A stretch of 64,000 nucleotides of DNA from Geomonas sp. Red32 (GCF_023652955.1 NZ_JAKLOY010000011.1:1-64000), one strand, 5' to 3'; positions 14,456 through 23,868 are shown, counted from the stretch's first letter. Numbers and translations: made by a program. The notes: generated from the letters alone by a model not told the origin.

Positions 14456-16255
14456 TCAGGTCGGGCCGCGCTTCATCATGAGGAGGATCAACAGGGCCAG
14501 TATAAGGAGAGCGGCGGCCACTCCCAAGGCGATCCAGAGGGCTTTGCCCTTCCCTCCCTGCTTCCAGGGGGAAGGCTTTTGCAGCCGGTCGCAACGGCCG
14601 GTGAGGGGGACGTCTTCGGGGGCATCGAGATCGACCTTCATCGCGGCGGCGGAGTGGTAGCGCTTGCGGGGATCGCGCTCCATGGCGTGCAGGACGATCT
14701 CCTCCACCTGCGGCGAGACCTTCGGATTCCTCTTCCTCGGCGCCTGCGGGTCGCCGGTCACCCGGGCGTTCATGATCACGAACATGTTCTCGTTCTCACT
14801 GGCGTACGGGGGCGCCCCGGCCACCATCTCGTAGAGGATGGCACCCAGGCTGTAGATGTCGGTCCGCTCGTCTCCCCGCTTCCCTTTCACCTGCTCGGGC
14901 GCCATGTAGTCGGGGGTCCCCACCGCCGGGGTGAAGCCTGCGAAGGTGAGCCTTCTCCCCTCGGCGGACTTGGCGATCCCGAAGTCGAGGATGCGTATCG
15001 TCCCGTCGGAGCAGATCATGATGTTCTGGGGCTTTAGGTCGCGGTGGATCACCCCGTGTTCGTGCATGTGGGCGAGCGCGGAGCAGATCCGGCTGGCGAG
15101 CTTGATGGCATCCTTCTCCGGCATGGGGCGGACGCTGTTCAAGAGATGGGCCAGCGTGTAGCCGCGCAGGTACTCGGTGACGATGTAGGGGCGGCTTTTG
15201 TGCTCGACCGGGTAGAACTTGAGGATGTAGGGGTGATCGAACATGAGCCCGATCTCCTCCTCGCGCTCGAAGCGGGAGTAGAAGCCGGGGTCGCTCTCGA
15301 ACTCCATGAAGGGAACCTTCAGCGCCACCTCATTCTTCGTCTGCAGATCGGTCGCCTTGTAGATGGTGGCCATGCCGCTGCGGCTGATGGTCTCGGTGAC
15401 GAAGAAGCGGTCGTCCAGGGTCTTGCCAGGCTGGATCTCGTAGCCGGCGTTCTCCTCCGCCACCGGTTCGTGGTAGACGGGAAGCCCGCGGTAATAGGAT
15501 ATCTTCTCCACCTCGGCGATATGCAGCACCTGGATGGAGAGGTTGTCGTCGGTGCCGCGGTTCTCAGCCAGGGCCACCAGCTGGCGGCAGGCCTGGGCGG
15601 GGGAGAAGCGGGAGACGATGTCGGCGATCTCGGAATCGGCGACGTGGGCGTAGAGGCCGTCCGAGCAGAGGACGATCCGGTCCCCCTTGAAGGCGTTCGT
15701 CTGCTCCACGTCGACCCGGATACCGGGCTCCTGCCCCACGCAGCGGGTCAACACCGAGCGGTGCTCGCTGGTCTTGGCGTCCAGCTCGCTGATCAGGCCG
15801 AACTTCTGCTGCATGCCGACGTAGGAGTGGTCGGTGGAGAGCTGCCTGATCTCCCCTTTCCTCACCAGGTAGACCCGCGAGTCCCCGACGTTCCCCACCA
15901 CGATCTCGTCGTTTTTCAGGACAACCAGGCAGAGGGTGGTCCCCATCCGGTCACGGCCGTGGTTCCCCATCCCCCGCTCGAACACTGCCAGGTTGGCGGA
16001 GGAGAACATCTTGTTCAGCAACTGCTGCGAGGTGAAGTCCCCGCCGGTCTCCCGGAAAAGGGAAAGGGAGGTCTCCACGGCAAGCCTGCTGGCCACCTCG
16101 CCGTGGTTCATCCCCCCTACCCCGTCGGCCAGCGCGGCCACCGCCCCGCGGGAGCGTTTTTCCTCCACGGTCGCGGGCTGCCAGAAGCCGACGAAATCTT
16201 CGTTGTTCTCCCTCACCGGTCCCGGAGACGAGAGCTCTGCGTAAATAAGTTCCAT
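14456..16255 (-). CDS. PP2C phosphatase-Ser/Thr kinase fusion with C-terminal membrane anchor, 599 aa
   Basis: Residues 1-248 are a PP2C-family phosphatase with the metal ligands in place (NNEDF at 17-21, ADGVGG at 43-48, GDSRVY, SDG at 198-200, GTDDN at 234-238). Residues 285-550 are a Hanks-type kinase: K313 in VALKV, HRDLKPQN with D406, DFG at 424-426, and GTPDYMAPEQ. The glycine-rich loop is degenerate (SRSGMATIYK, one Gly). A single helix near 570-593 and a basic tail anchor the C-terminus, so both catalytic domains face the cytoplasm. The fusion implies one protein both adds and removes phosphate. It is not beside type VI or cell-wall genes that would name a target. Confidence 0.92.
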   Translation of the reverse strand: MELIYAELSSPGPVRENNEDFVGFWQPATVEEKRSRGAVAALADGVGGMNHGEVASRLAVETSLSLFRETGGDFTSQQLLNKMFSSANLAVFERGMGNHGRDRMGTTLCLVVLKNDEIVVGNVGDSRVYLVRKGEIRQLSTDHSYVGMQQKFGLISELDAKTSEHRSVLTRCVGQEPGIRVDVEQTNAFKGDRIVLCSDGLYAHVADSEIADIVSRFSPAQACRQLVALAENRGTDDNLSIQVLHIAEVEKISYYRGLPVYHEPVAEENAGYEIQPGKTLDDRFFVTETISRSGMATIYKATDLQTKNEVALKVPFMEFESDPGFYSRFEREEEIGLMFDHPYILKFYPVEHKSRPYIVTEYLRGYTLAHLLNSVRPMPEKDAIKLASRICSALAHMHEHGVIHRDLKPQNIMICSDGTIRILDFGIAKSAEGRRLTFAGFTPAVGTPDYMAPEQVKGKRGDERTDIYSLGAILYEMVAGAPPYASENENMFVIMNARVTGDPQAPRKRNPKVSPQVEEIVLHAMERDPRKRYHSAAAMKVDLDAPEDVPLTGRCDRLQKPSPWKQGGKGKALWIALGVAAALLILALLILLMMKRGPT

Positions 16256-16389
16256 GATGACAGCACCTTAGCACGGACACCGTGCGATGAAAAGCTTCGA
16301 CACTGAAGAGGGGCGGTCAAACGCATTGACCGCCCCGGCGTTTCCATCCTGCCGCTATACCTTCCCCTCCGGCTCGGTCCTCCCCATCC

Positions 16390-16430
16390 TCACTCTCTCC
16401 CTCCCCTTGAAGGGGAGGGAGAGGTTGGTT
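16390..16430. repeat. R2-like hairpin
   Basis: CTCTCCCTCCCCTT-GAAGGGGAGGGAGAG is a near-perfect hairpin 28 bases after the APC permease stop codon. It has no T-run but could act in 3'-end formation or RNA stability. Confidence 0.6.
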
Positions 16431-16457
16431 GAGCCGAAGATTGCGGGGCGAGCGTTG

Positions 16458-18362
16458 TTAGGCGAGCGGTTTAAGCTCGGGCTTGGAGGTCAGGATTATC
16501 TCCTTGTTCTTCGACTTCGAGGCGGACATGAAGTAGATCAGTCCGTAGACACCCCAGGCGGCGCAGATGCCGAGGGCGATGAACGGCTCCTTCCAGCTCA
16601 TGCCGGCCACGGTGAAGGGTCCGATCAGGTAGAAGAGCATGATGGCCAGGTTGGCGAGGAGACCCAGCACCGGGATGACTACGTGCTTGAAGCCGTTGAA
16701 GGTGTGGTGCTCCTTGAAGGCGACCATGGCGATCACGCAGGTGAACATGTAGAGGAGGAAGGTGCCGAAGTTGGAGACCAGGGTCATGATGAGCAGGGTA
16801 TTCGGGAGCTTCGCGTAGGTCTCGGGGGCGAAGATGCCGAAGGAGTACCAGAAGTTGTGCTTGTCGAGCGCGGCCGGGGTGGTGCCCCCCTGGTAGATCA
16901 CGCAGACCACCATGCCGATAATGGCGGAGATGACGGCCAGGGTCCAGATCGCCTTGTAGGGGGACATGGTCTTGCCGTGCAGAAGCCCGAAGTGGGAGCC
17001 GACCTCCTCGTCGCGCCCCATCGCGTAGGTGACGCGGGCGCCGGTGGAGAGGCAGGAAAGGGTGGTGCCGATCAGGGCGAGGAAGACGGTGAAGGCCTGG
17101 ACCAGCATGAAGGCCTTGCCGGCGGCGGCGGAGCCGAAGAGCCAGGTGCCGGTGATGATCATCATGTCGCCCAAGGGAGCGCCGGAAGCGCCGGCCATCG
17201 GCATGGTGTAGCCGTTATTGAGCATGTAGTTGGCAGCGAAGTACTCGATCAGGTAGCAGACGGCACCCTGGATGACCAGCGAGAGGAGTACCGCGCGCGG
17301 CACGTCTTTTTTCGGGTTCTTGGCCTCGTCGGCCATGGCAGTGACCGTCTCGAAACCGACCAGGATCAGGATGGCGATGGCGGCCTGGATGAAGATGAAG
17401 TTGAAGCCGTGGGGAGAGACGACGGACTTGGCGGTGGCGTGATAGTTGAAGGTCTCCACACCCTTGTCGTCTTTCGTGACGGCACCGGCGGCCGAGTAGT
17501 CGATGGTGAAGGGAGCGGCCTGTTTGAGATCCTTGACCGGTTTGCCGTCCTTGTCGGCGCCGATCGGGTCGCCGGTTTTCTCGTCCTTCATGTCCTGCAT
17601 CTGATAGACCGGCTTGCCGTCCTTGTCGAGGCTCGCCTTGCCGTCCACCATGACCGGTACCGGCTGCCCCTTGTCGTCCTTCACCACTTCCTGGGCGACC
17701 TGGTAGGTGACCGCCACGCCGTTGGAGAGGTGGTAGGCGGTGGCGCCCTGCGGATGCTGCACGCGGTAACCGATGGCGATCACCGAGAAGACCAAAAGGG
17801 CCGAGATCTGCACGATGTTGATCACCACGTTGACGGCGGTGGTGCCGGTAACCCCGCGGAAGGCGATGTAGGCGACGCCCAGCGAGAAGAGCGCGCAGAA
17901 GATCCACATGAAGATCTGGCTGTTGTAGGTCCCGGAGAAGGTGTCGGGGAAGAACTGGTTCAACAGGTAACCGGAAAGGATGGCGGTCACGCCGACCATG
18001 ACGCCGGGATAGACCCAGTAGTAGAGGTGGCTCGCCCAGCCGGTGAAGAACTTGGCGATCCTGGCGAACTTGTAGGCCTTGGTCTTGGAGAGGAAGGCCT
18101 GCTCGGCGTAGAGGTAGGAGGAACCCGGGCCGGGGTAGAGTTTAGAGAGCTCGGCGTAGCTGTAGGCAGTGGCCAGGCAGAGCAAAAGCGCGAATAAGAT
18201 GCCGAACCACATGGCGCAGCCGGCCATGGGGGCCCCGTACAGGGACTGCATCTGGAAGGTCAGCCAGAGAAAGGCTCCCGGTGCGATGAGGGCCATGGCG
18301 TTCATGGTAAGGCCGGTCAATCCCAGCGTCCCCCTGGTTACTGCTTGTTCATTGTTTCCCAT
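16458..18362 (-). CDS. APC-superfamily amino acid permease with large hydrophilic insertion, 634 aa
   Basis: The N-terminus is typical of APC transporters (RGTLGLTGLTMNAMALIAPGAFLW, then YSYAELSKLYPGPGSSYLYAEQAF). The second half has LVGFETVTAMADEAKNPKKD, the conserved Glu/Asn region. About 12-14 helices are expected. Between the helices near residues 195 and 330 lies an insertion of about 120 residues, rich in Asp, Lys and Gly, with repeated KDDKG and KDGKP words; I know no such insert in ordinary permeases. The ATG at 18362 was preferred over a GTG two codons earlier because AGGAG is seven bases upstream. A sigma-54 promoter and leader terminator suggest nitrogen control. Substrate unknown. 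Confidence 0.85.
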   Translation of the reverse strand: MGNNEQAVTRGTLGLTGLTMNAMALIAPGAFLWLTFQMQSLYGAPMAGCAMWFGILFALLLCLATAYSYAELSKLYPGPGSSYLYAEQAFLSKTKAYKFARIAKFFTGWASHLYYWVYPGVMVGVTAILSGYLLNQFFPDTFSGTYNSQIFMWIFCALFSLGVAYIAFRGVTGTTAVNVVINIVQISALLVFSVIAIGYRVQHPQGATAYHLSNGVAVTYQVAQEVVKDDKGQPVPVMVDGKASLDKDGKPVYQMQDMKDEKTGDPIGADKDGKPVKDLKQAAPFTIDYSAAGAVTKDDKGVETFNYHATAKSVVSPHGFNFIFIQAAIAILILVGFETVTAMADEAKNPKKDVPRAVLLSLVIQGAVCYLIEYFAANYMLNNGYTMPMAGASGAPLGDMMIITGTWLFGSAAAGKAFMLVQAFTVFLALIGTTLSCLSTGARVTYAMGRDEEVGSHFGLLHGKTMSPYKAIWTLAVISAIIGMVVCVIYQGGTTPAALDKHNFWYSFGIFAPETYAKLPNTLLIMTLVSNFGTFLLYMFTCVIAMVAFKEHHTFNGFKHVVIPVLGLLANLAIMLFYLIGPFTVAGMSWKEPFIALGICAAWGVYGLIYFMSASKSKNKEIILTSKPELKPLA

Positions 18363-18486
18363 TGTCACTCTCCTTTGTTAGGCTCGGTAAGGCTCCGATG
18401 CCCAAGTGCAATTTTCTTCCTCGTCGAATAAACCACCTGTGACAGAACAGCTGACTGCAAACTCCCCCTTTCCGGATGATTGAAAT

Positions 18487-18529
18487 AAAAAAAAGGCGCC
18501 AATCCATCAGTCGATGGAAAGGCGCCTTT
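18487..18529 (-). terminator. Terminator inside the leader of the APC permease gene
   Basis: On the minus strand GGCGCC, an inner CCATC-GACT-GATGG hairpin and GGCGCC are followed by eight T. It lies about 130 bases before the start codon and about 50 bases after the expected transcript start. Confidence 0.85.
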
Positions 18530-18537
18530 GCCTGTGA

Positions 18538-18568
18538 AACCGTCAGCGGTTTATGACACGTCATCGTG
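18538..18568 (-). promoter_or_regulatory. Paired leader hairpins upstream of the permease terminator
   Basis: On the minus strand two small hairpins stand in tandem: CACG-ATGA-CGTG (18568-18557) and AACCG-CTGA-CGGTT (18551-18538). Read with their closing pair, both loops have the form GNTGAC. A pair of similar loops just before a terminator is the usual shape of a target for an RNA-binding antiterminator. Confidence 0.45.
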
Positions 18569-18589
18569 CCGTAGTTGTGACCGATCCTG

Positions 18590-18605
18590 AGCACGAGGTG
18601 TGCCA
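18590..18605 (-). promoter_or_regulatory. Sigma-54 promoter of the APC permease gene
   Basis: TGGCACACCTCGTGCT matches TGGCAC-N5-TTGC at all but one base with exact GG-N10-GC spacing. Positions 18606-18865 hold only a partial 20-base direct repeat (CCGGATGT-AGGCGGGAGA, near 18761-18812). Confidence 0.85.
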
Positions 18606-18865
18606 GCTCCTGCAGAGGGGCGATTTAATTGGTTAACGTGGGTATTGGAGCGAGGAAGAAAGGGGGCTGGCGCCATCTTGACGTTTCTTTTAGCAGCAGC
18701 CGTGATGAGAAATTAGGCATGAAGGAGGGACCGGAGGCGAGGCGAAGGAGCAGGAGATAGCCGGATGTGAGGCGGGAGAATAGCAGGGCCATGACCGGAT
18801 GTAGGGCGGGAGAGGAAACGGATGGTGCCGCGGACGGGGAGCGGGAAAGACCGGGTCCCTCGCGA

Positions 18866-20977
18866 TCAACGGCGGGGGAAGAAGCGGGGGACGTCCTCCG
18901 GGGGGACCGGGAGGCTGAAGAGGTACCCCTGGTAATGCTCGCAGCGGTGGCGGACCAGGAACTCGAGCTGCTCCGGGGTCTCCACCCCCTCGGCGATCAC
19001 CTCGAGCTTCAGGGTGTGGGCCATCTCGATGGTGGCTAGCGTGATGGCGGCGTCGTCGGGGTCGGTGGTGATGTCCTTGATGAAGGTGCGGTCGATCTTC
19101 AGGACGTCGAGCGGGAAGCGCTTCAGGTAGGAAAGCGAGGAGAAGCCGGTGCCGAAGTCGTCGATGGCGAGCCGCACCCCCATCCTCTTGAGGGCGATCA
19201 GGGTCTTCACGGTCCGCTCGGTGTGGGCCATCAGCACCCCCTCGGTGAGCTCCAGCTCCAGGAGGCCGGGATCGATCCCCGTCTCGTCGAGGATGGCGGT
19301 GACGTGCTCGAGGAGCTCGTTCTTCATGAAGTGCTGGCCGGAGATGTTGACCGCCAGGGTGAAGGGGGGAATTCCCGCGTCCAGCCACGCCCTCAGCTGC
19401 CGGCAGGCCTGCCGCATCACCCACTGGTCGATCTGGATGATGAGCCCGATCTCCTCAGCCAGCGGAAGGAAGCGCCCCGGCTCCACCATCCCGAGCTCCT
19501 TGGAGTTCCAGCGGACCAGCGCCTCGATCCCCACCACGGTGCCGGTGTCGGAGGCGACCTGCGGCTGGTAGTAGACGATGAACTCCTCGTCCTTCAGGGC
19601 CTTGTGGAGCTGGCTTTCCAGGATGATCCGCTCCAGGGCCTTGGCGTTCATCGACTCGTCGTAGATCTGGTAGCCGTTGCGCCCCTGCTCCTTGGCCTGG
19701 TACATGGCGCCGTCGGCGTTCCTGATCAGGTCGCTCGCCGTGCAGGCATCGTAGGGGTAGAGCGAGATCCCGATGCTGGTGGAGACGAAGACCTCCTGCC
19801 CCTCCAGCGAGTACGGGTGGGAGACCGCCTCCAGGATCCTTCTCGCCACCTTGGCGACGTCCTGGAAGTGCTCGATGTCGCAGAGCATGATGGTGAATTC
19901 GTCCCCCCCCAGCCGCGAGACCAGGGAGACCGGCCCGTCCTGCTCGGCCCGGGACAGGCAGTCGTTCTTCCTGACGCACCCCAAAAGCCGGTCGGCCACG
20001 TCCTGCAGGAGCCGGTCCCCTACCCCGTGCCCCATGGTGTCGTTGACCAGCTTGAAGCGGTCGAGATCGAGGAAGAGGACCGCCAGCATCCGGTCGTTGC
20101 GGTTCGCGTAGACCAGCGCCTGCTCGAGCTGCTGCATGAAGAACCGGCGGTTGGGGAGCCCGGTCAGGGCGTCGTAGTAGGCCAGAAGCCGGATCTGCTC
20201 CTCGGCCCGTTTCCGTTCGGTGATGTCCTGGATGGTCCCGGTGAGGCAGACGGTGTCTCCCGCCTCGTCGAGCACGGTGGCCACCTCGGCGTGCAGGGTC
20301 CGTTCCACCGATTCCGACAGGAGGATCCGGTAGTCGAAGCTGACCGGGGAACGCTGGGCGATGGCCTGCTCGATGGAGTTCTCCACGAAGCCGCGGTCAA
20401 GATGGTGTACCGGGTCGAGGATCGGGTTGCCGAACTTCCCGCCGTCCAGGCAGCAAAGGTTGTAGACCTCCTCGGAACAGCGGATGTCGCCGGAGGAGAG
20501 GTCCCATTCCCAGCTCCCGATGTGGGCGAGGCTCTGGGCATGGGCGAGCCCCTCGCGGCTCTCCCTGAGCTGCTCGAGCATCCCGCTCGCCCTCAGCATG
20601 TAGCTCACCCGGTACGGGAGGATGTGCCAGTTGATCGGCTTGGTGATGAAATCGGTGGCACCGGCCTGGTAGGCGGAATCGATGGAGTCGAGATCGTCCA
20701 GCCCGGTCATCATGAGGACCGGGGTGTCGCGGCCGGTGATGGTCTTGCGGATGGCGCTGCAGACCGTGAAGCCGTCCAGCCCGGGCATCATGACGTCCAA
20801 AAGGACCAGGTCCGGGGAACGCTCCTCGAAGACCGTGAGGGCGTGCTCTCCCGACTCGGTGTCCCACACGGCGTATCCCGAGGTCTCCAGGGTCTCCCGG
20901 GCCAAAAGCCGCACCGCGTGGTCGTCGTCCACCACCATGACCAGCGGGGTGATTCTCTTGGTCTTCCTGGTCATCAT
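18866..20977 (-). CDS. Response regulator with PAS, GGDEF and EAL domains, 703 aa
   Basis: Domains in order: receiver (12-130; phospho-acceptor D61 in LVLLDVMMPG, K in ITKPI), a PAS-like domain (about 150-260, ending GTIQDITERKRAEEQ), GGDEF (265-440; DALTGLPNRRFF, RLGGDEFTIML) and EAL (450-700; EALVRW, ELTEG, DDFGTGFSSLSYLKRFPLDVLKIDRTFI, EGVE). Both catalytic motifs are intact, so it may make and break cyclic di-GMP, or one domain may sense GTP. The start overlaps the stop of the hybrid kinase gene by four bases (ATGA), so the kinase and its Hpt domain are the probable phosphate source. Confidence 0.95.
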   Translation of the reverse strand: MMTRKTKRITPLVMVVDDDHAVRLLARETLETSGYAVWDTESGEHALTVFEERSPDLVLLDVMMPGLDGFTVCSAIRKTITGRDTPVLMMTGLDDLDSIDSAYQAGATDFITKPINWHILPYRVSYMLRASGMLEQLRESREGLAHAQSLAHIGSWEWDLSSGDIRCSEEVYNLCCLDGGKFGNPILDPVHHLDRGFVENSIEQAIAQRSPVSFDYRILLSESVERTLHAEVATVLDEAGDTVCLTGTIQDITERKRAEEQIRLLAYYDALTGLPNRRFFMQQLEQALVYANRNDRMLAVLFLDLDRFKLVNDTMGHGVGDRLLQDVADRLLGCVRKNDCLSRAEQDGPVSLVSRLGGDEFTIMLCDIEHFQDVAKVARRILEAVSHPYSLEGQEVFVSTSIGISLYPYDACTASDLIRNADGAMYQAKEQGRNGYQIYDESMNAKALERIILESQLHKALKDEEFIVYYQPQVASDTGTVVGIEALVRWNSKELGMVEPGRFLPLAEEIGLIIQIDQWVMRQACRQLRAWLDAGIPPFTLAVNISGQHFMKNELLEHVTAILDETGIDPGLLELELTEGVLMAHTERTVKTLIALKRMGVRLAIDDFGTGFSSLSYLKRFPLDVLKIDRTFIKDITTDPDDAAITLATIEMAHTLKLEVIAEGVETPEQLEFLVRHRCEHYQGYLFSLPVPPEDVPRFFPRR

Positions 20978-23868
20978 ATGCGGCCTCCCTGCAACGCTTC
21001 CCGGACTACCCGGTACTCCTCCTCGACCCGCACCAAGAGGGGAAGCGCCCCCTCGGTGGAACCCTGGCGCCCCAGGGCCTCCAGCTCCTTGCAGACGTCG
21101 GCGAGCCGCATGGCGCCAAGGTTGGCGCTCGAGGACTTGAAACTGTGGGCGGCGGCCTTGAGCTTCTCGGCATCCCCCCCCGACTCCGCTTCCTTCATGG
21201 TCTGCAACAGGGTGGGAGTGCTGGCCAGGTAGAGGTCGACCACCTTGCGGAGCACCTCTTTTCCCCGGTTACCCGGGAGGCTCCGGATCATCTCCAGCGC
21301 GCCGCTCATCTGGTCGTGGGCGATGGGTTGAGAGGCGTCCGCCGAAGGCGCGGACCCGGCGGTGGCGGCGGCCAGCGAGGCGGAGATCCGGGCCTGGGCG
21401 GCATCCACGGGAGAGCCGGGAGGAGAAGGGTGCCCGAGGGGGACCTGCCCCATGGCTGCCGGAGCCGGTTTTTGGGGGGCCGCTTCCGGGATGAGTTGGG
21501 AAGCCTGCTCTCCCGCCGCGGGACGCCCCGGGGAGCCCCCCTGCAGGGTACGGCCGATGACCCGGGAGAGCTCGTCGCGGGTGAAAGGCTTGGAGAGGTA
21601 GTCATCCGCCCCGGCATCCATGCAGGCCATCCGGTCCTGGGCCATGGCGCAGGCGGTCAGGGAGACGATCGGGATCCGTTTCCGGTCCCCCTCCAGGGTG
21701 GCTTCCCAATCCCGGATGGTCTTGATCGCCTCGAGTCCGTCCATGACCGGCATCTGGTAGTCCATCAGCACGAGATCGTAAGTGGAGCGCTGCACCGCCT
21801 CGACGGCCATGAGACCGTTGGCGACGATCTCCACGTTGCAGGCGAGGCTTTCCAGCATCCCGCGGCCGACCTCCTGGTTGACCGGGTTGTCCTCCACCAG
21901 CAGGACCTGCGGCGGGGTGCGCCGCGCCTCCACCCCCTCCGGCTCTCCGGCCGTCTGATCCATGCCGAGCGCCTTGACCAGCGCGGTGTAGAGCCGGTGG
22001 GGGCGAAGCTCGTTCTTGGGAAGCGCCACCAGCCCCCCCTCCTCCCCGTCCCGGATGAGCGAGGCCAGGTCCGGGTTGCCGATGAGCACGAGCCTCACCA
22101 GGCGCCCGGATGGGAGCGAGCGGAGAGTGGCGGCCAACCGGGTCCCGTCGGCGCCCGAGATCTGCTGGTCCAGGATGGCCAGGTCGAAGGGGGCGGAGAC
22201 CACCCGGCATACCGCGCCCGGACCGTCGGCCGAGATCTCGTAATCCACCCCCCACCCCTTGAGCTGCGCTCCCAGAAACTCCGAGGTGCCCGGATCCGAA
22301 CAGGCCACCAGCGCCCTCTTCCCGCGCAGGGCGGCCCGGCTGTGTTCCGGACGCACCCACCCTTTCTCCGGACCGGAATCGAGCCGGACGGTGAAGGAGA
22401 AGGTGGAGCCTTTCCCCGGTTCGCTGGCCACCCGGATCTCGCCCCCCATCAGCTCGGTGAGCTGCTTGGCGATGGCCAGACCCAGCCCGGTCCCGCCGTA
22501 CTTGCGGGTCATGGATTGGTCCCCCTGGGAGAACTGGGTGAAGATCAGCTGCTGAGCCTCGGGGGCGATGCCGATCCCGGTGTCGGTGACGGAGATGCGG
22601 ACGATGTCGGGGGCGCGCTCCATGAAGGCCAAGAGGGTAACCGACCCCTTGTGGGTGAACTTGAGGGCGTTGCCGAGCAGGTTCACGATGACCTGGCGCA
22701 GACGTCCGGGGTCCCCCTGGAAGTCGCGGGGGAGCTGCCCGGTGATCTCGCAGCGGAGGTCGAGCCCCTTCTTGGAGGCGTCCTCGGAGAAAAGCTCCAC
22801 CGTCTCCATCACCAGCTCGTGGAGGTCGAAGGGGATGATCTCCAGCTCCATCCTCCCCGCCTCGATCTTGGAGAAGTCGAGGATGTTGTTGATGATGGAC
22901 AAAAGCGCCTGGCCCGAGCGGCGGACCGTTTCCACGAAGCGGCTTTGCTCCTTGCTGAGATCGGTCCCCTGCAGGAGCTCGGTCATCCCCAGCACGCCGT
23001 ACATGGGGGTCCGGATCTCGTGGCTCATCTGGGCCAGGAACTCCGATTTCGCCCTGCTGGCCGCCTGGGCGGTCTCCATGGCCCGCCGGACGTCGTCGAG
23101 GCTCGCGGCCAGTTGGCGGTTGACGTTGGAGAGCTCGCGGGTGCGCTCGGCGACCTCCAGTTGCAGCTCCTCGGAGTGCAGGGCCAGCCGCTCGTCCCGC
23201 ACCTCGATCTCGGCCAGCATCTCGTTGAAGCAGGCGAAGAGGACGCCGAGCTCGTCATCCTTCAGCCCCTCCACGCGGACCTGGTAATCCTGCTGCTTGG
23301 AGACGATCTCCATCTTGCCGGTCAGCTCCCCTATGGGATCGGAGATCAGGGTCTTTACGCGGCGGGAAAGGGTGACCCCGAGTAAGGCGAGGGCCAGGAG
23401 GGCCAGGGCCAGCAGGACACCGGGGAAGGCCAAGTCGCGGAACAGGGGCTGGCGCCAGGTCAATACCAGGCGGCCGGCGGGGCGCCCGGCGCGCTCTACC
23501 GGCAGGGTGACCATCCTGATGGCGGAGAGCCGGGGCCGGGCGGTTTCCCTGCCTTGCGGGCGATGCTGGGCGAGCAGGCGGTCGTTGCGGCCGAAGAGTT
23601 CCGCCGAAATGAGGAAGGGATCGACGTCGGTCCAGGAGAGGATCTCGCGTACGGCATCGAGGTCACCCTCGGCGAGGGGCGAGGAGAGTTCACCGATCAC
23701 CCGCTCCCCTAGGGTGGCCACCTCGCGGTAATGCTCCTGGCGGCCGCGGAAGGCCTGGTTGCCGACCGTGAGGACGGAAAAGGCGATGAGCAGCATGCTG
23801 TTGCCGGCTAAAAGCAGCCGCACCAGATTGCGCCTGATGGAGTTTTTCCCCGGCGTGCAAACGGTCAC
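20974..23868 (-). CDS. Membrane hybrid histidine kinase with two receivers and Hpt domain, 964 aa
   Basis: A membrane helix (18-38) and a periplasmic sensor of about 105 residues are followed by a second helix (146-168) and HAMP. A short coiled coil (225-270) leads to HisKA with H283 in SHEIRTPM. The ATPase domain has LLGNALKFTHKG, TDTGIGI and KYGGTGLGLAIAKQL. Then come a receiver-like domain (about 520-640) lacking the acidic pair and the usual Lys context, a normal receiver (about 655-775; DLVLMDYQMPVMDG, LSKPF), and a C-terminal Hpt (H in AAAHSFKSSSANLGA). The first receiver is probably non-functional as a phospho-acceptor. It is translationally coupled to the GGDEF-EAL regulator. Confidence 0.94.
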   Translation of the reverse strand: MTVCTPGKNSIRRNLVRLLLAGNSMLLIAFSVLTVGNQAFRGRQEHYREVATLGERVIGELSSPLAEGDLDAVREILSWTDVDPFLISAELFGRNDRLLAQHRPQGRETARPRLSAIRMVTLPVERAGRPAGRLVLTWRQPLFRDLAFPGVLLALALLALALLGVTLSRRVKTLISDPIGELTGKMEIVSKQQDYQVRVEGLKDDELGVLFACFNEMLAEIEVRDERLALHSEELQLEVAERTRELSNVNRQLAASLDDVRRAMETAQAASRAKSEFLAQMSHEIRTPMYGVLGMTELLQGTDLSKEQSRFVETVRRSGQALLSIINNILDFSKIEAGRMELEIIPFDLHELVMETVELFSEDASKKGLDLRCEITGQLPRDFQGDPGRLRQVIVNLLGNALKFTHKGSVTLLAFMERAPDIVRISVTDTGIGIAPEAQQLIFTQFSQGDQSMTRKYGGTGLGLAIAKQLTELMGGEIRVASEPGKGSTFSFTVRLDSGPEKGWVRPEHSRAALRGKRALVACSDPGTSEFLGAQLKGWGVDYEISADGPGAVCRVVSAPFDLAILDQQISGADGTRLAATLRSLPSGRLVRLVLIGNPDLASLIRDGEEGGLVALPKNELRPHRLYTALVKALGMDQTAGEPEGVEARRTPPQVLLVEDNPVNQEVGRGMLESLACNVEIVANGLMAVEAVQRSTYDLVLMDYQMPVMDGLEAIKTIRDWEATLEGDRKRIPIVSLTACAMAQDRMACMDAGADDYLSKPFTRDELSRVIGRTLQGGSPGRPAAGEQASQLIPEAAPQKPAPAAMGQVPLGHPSPPGSPVDAAQARISASLAAATAGSAPSADASQPIAHDQMSGALEMIRSLPGNRGKEVLRKVVDLYLASTPTLLQTMKEAESGGDAEKLKAAAHSFKSSSANLGAMRLADVCKELEALGRQGSTEGALPLLVRVEEEYRVVREALQGGRI

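Noticed and set aside
18349..18594. 81-codon ORF on the minus strand in the permease leader
   Set aside because: It runs through the hairpins and terminator from a GTG with no ribosome site; the nucleotides are better explained as a regulatory leader.
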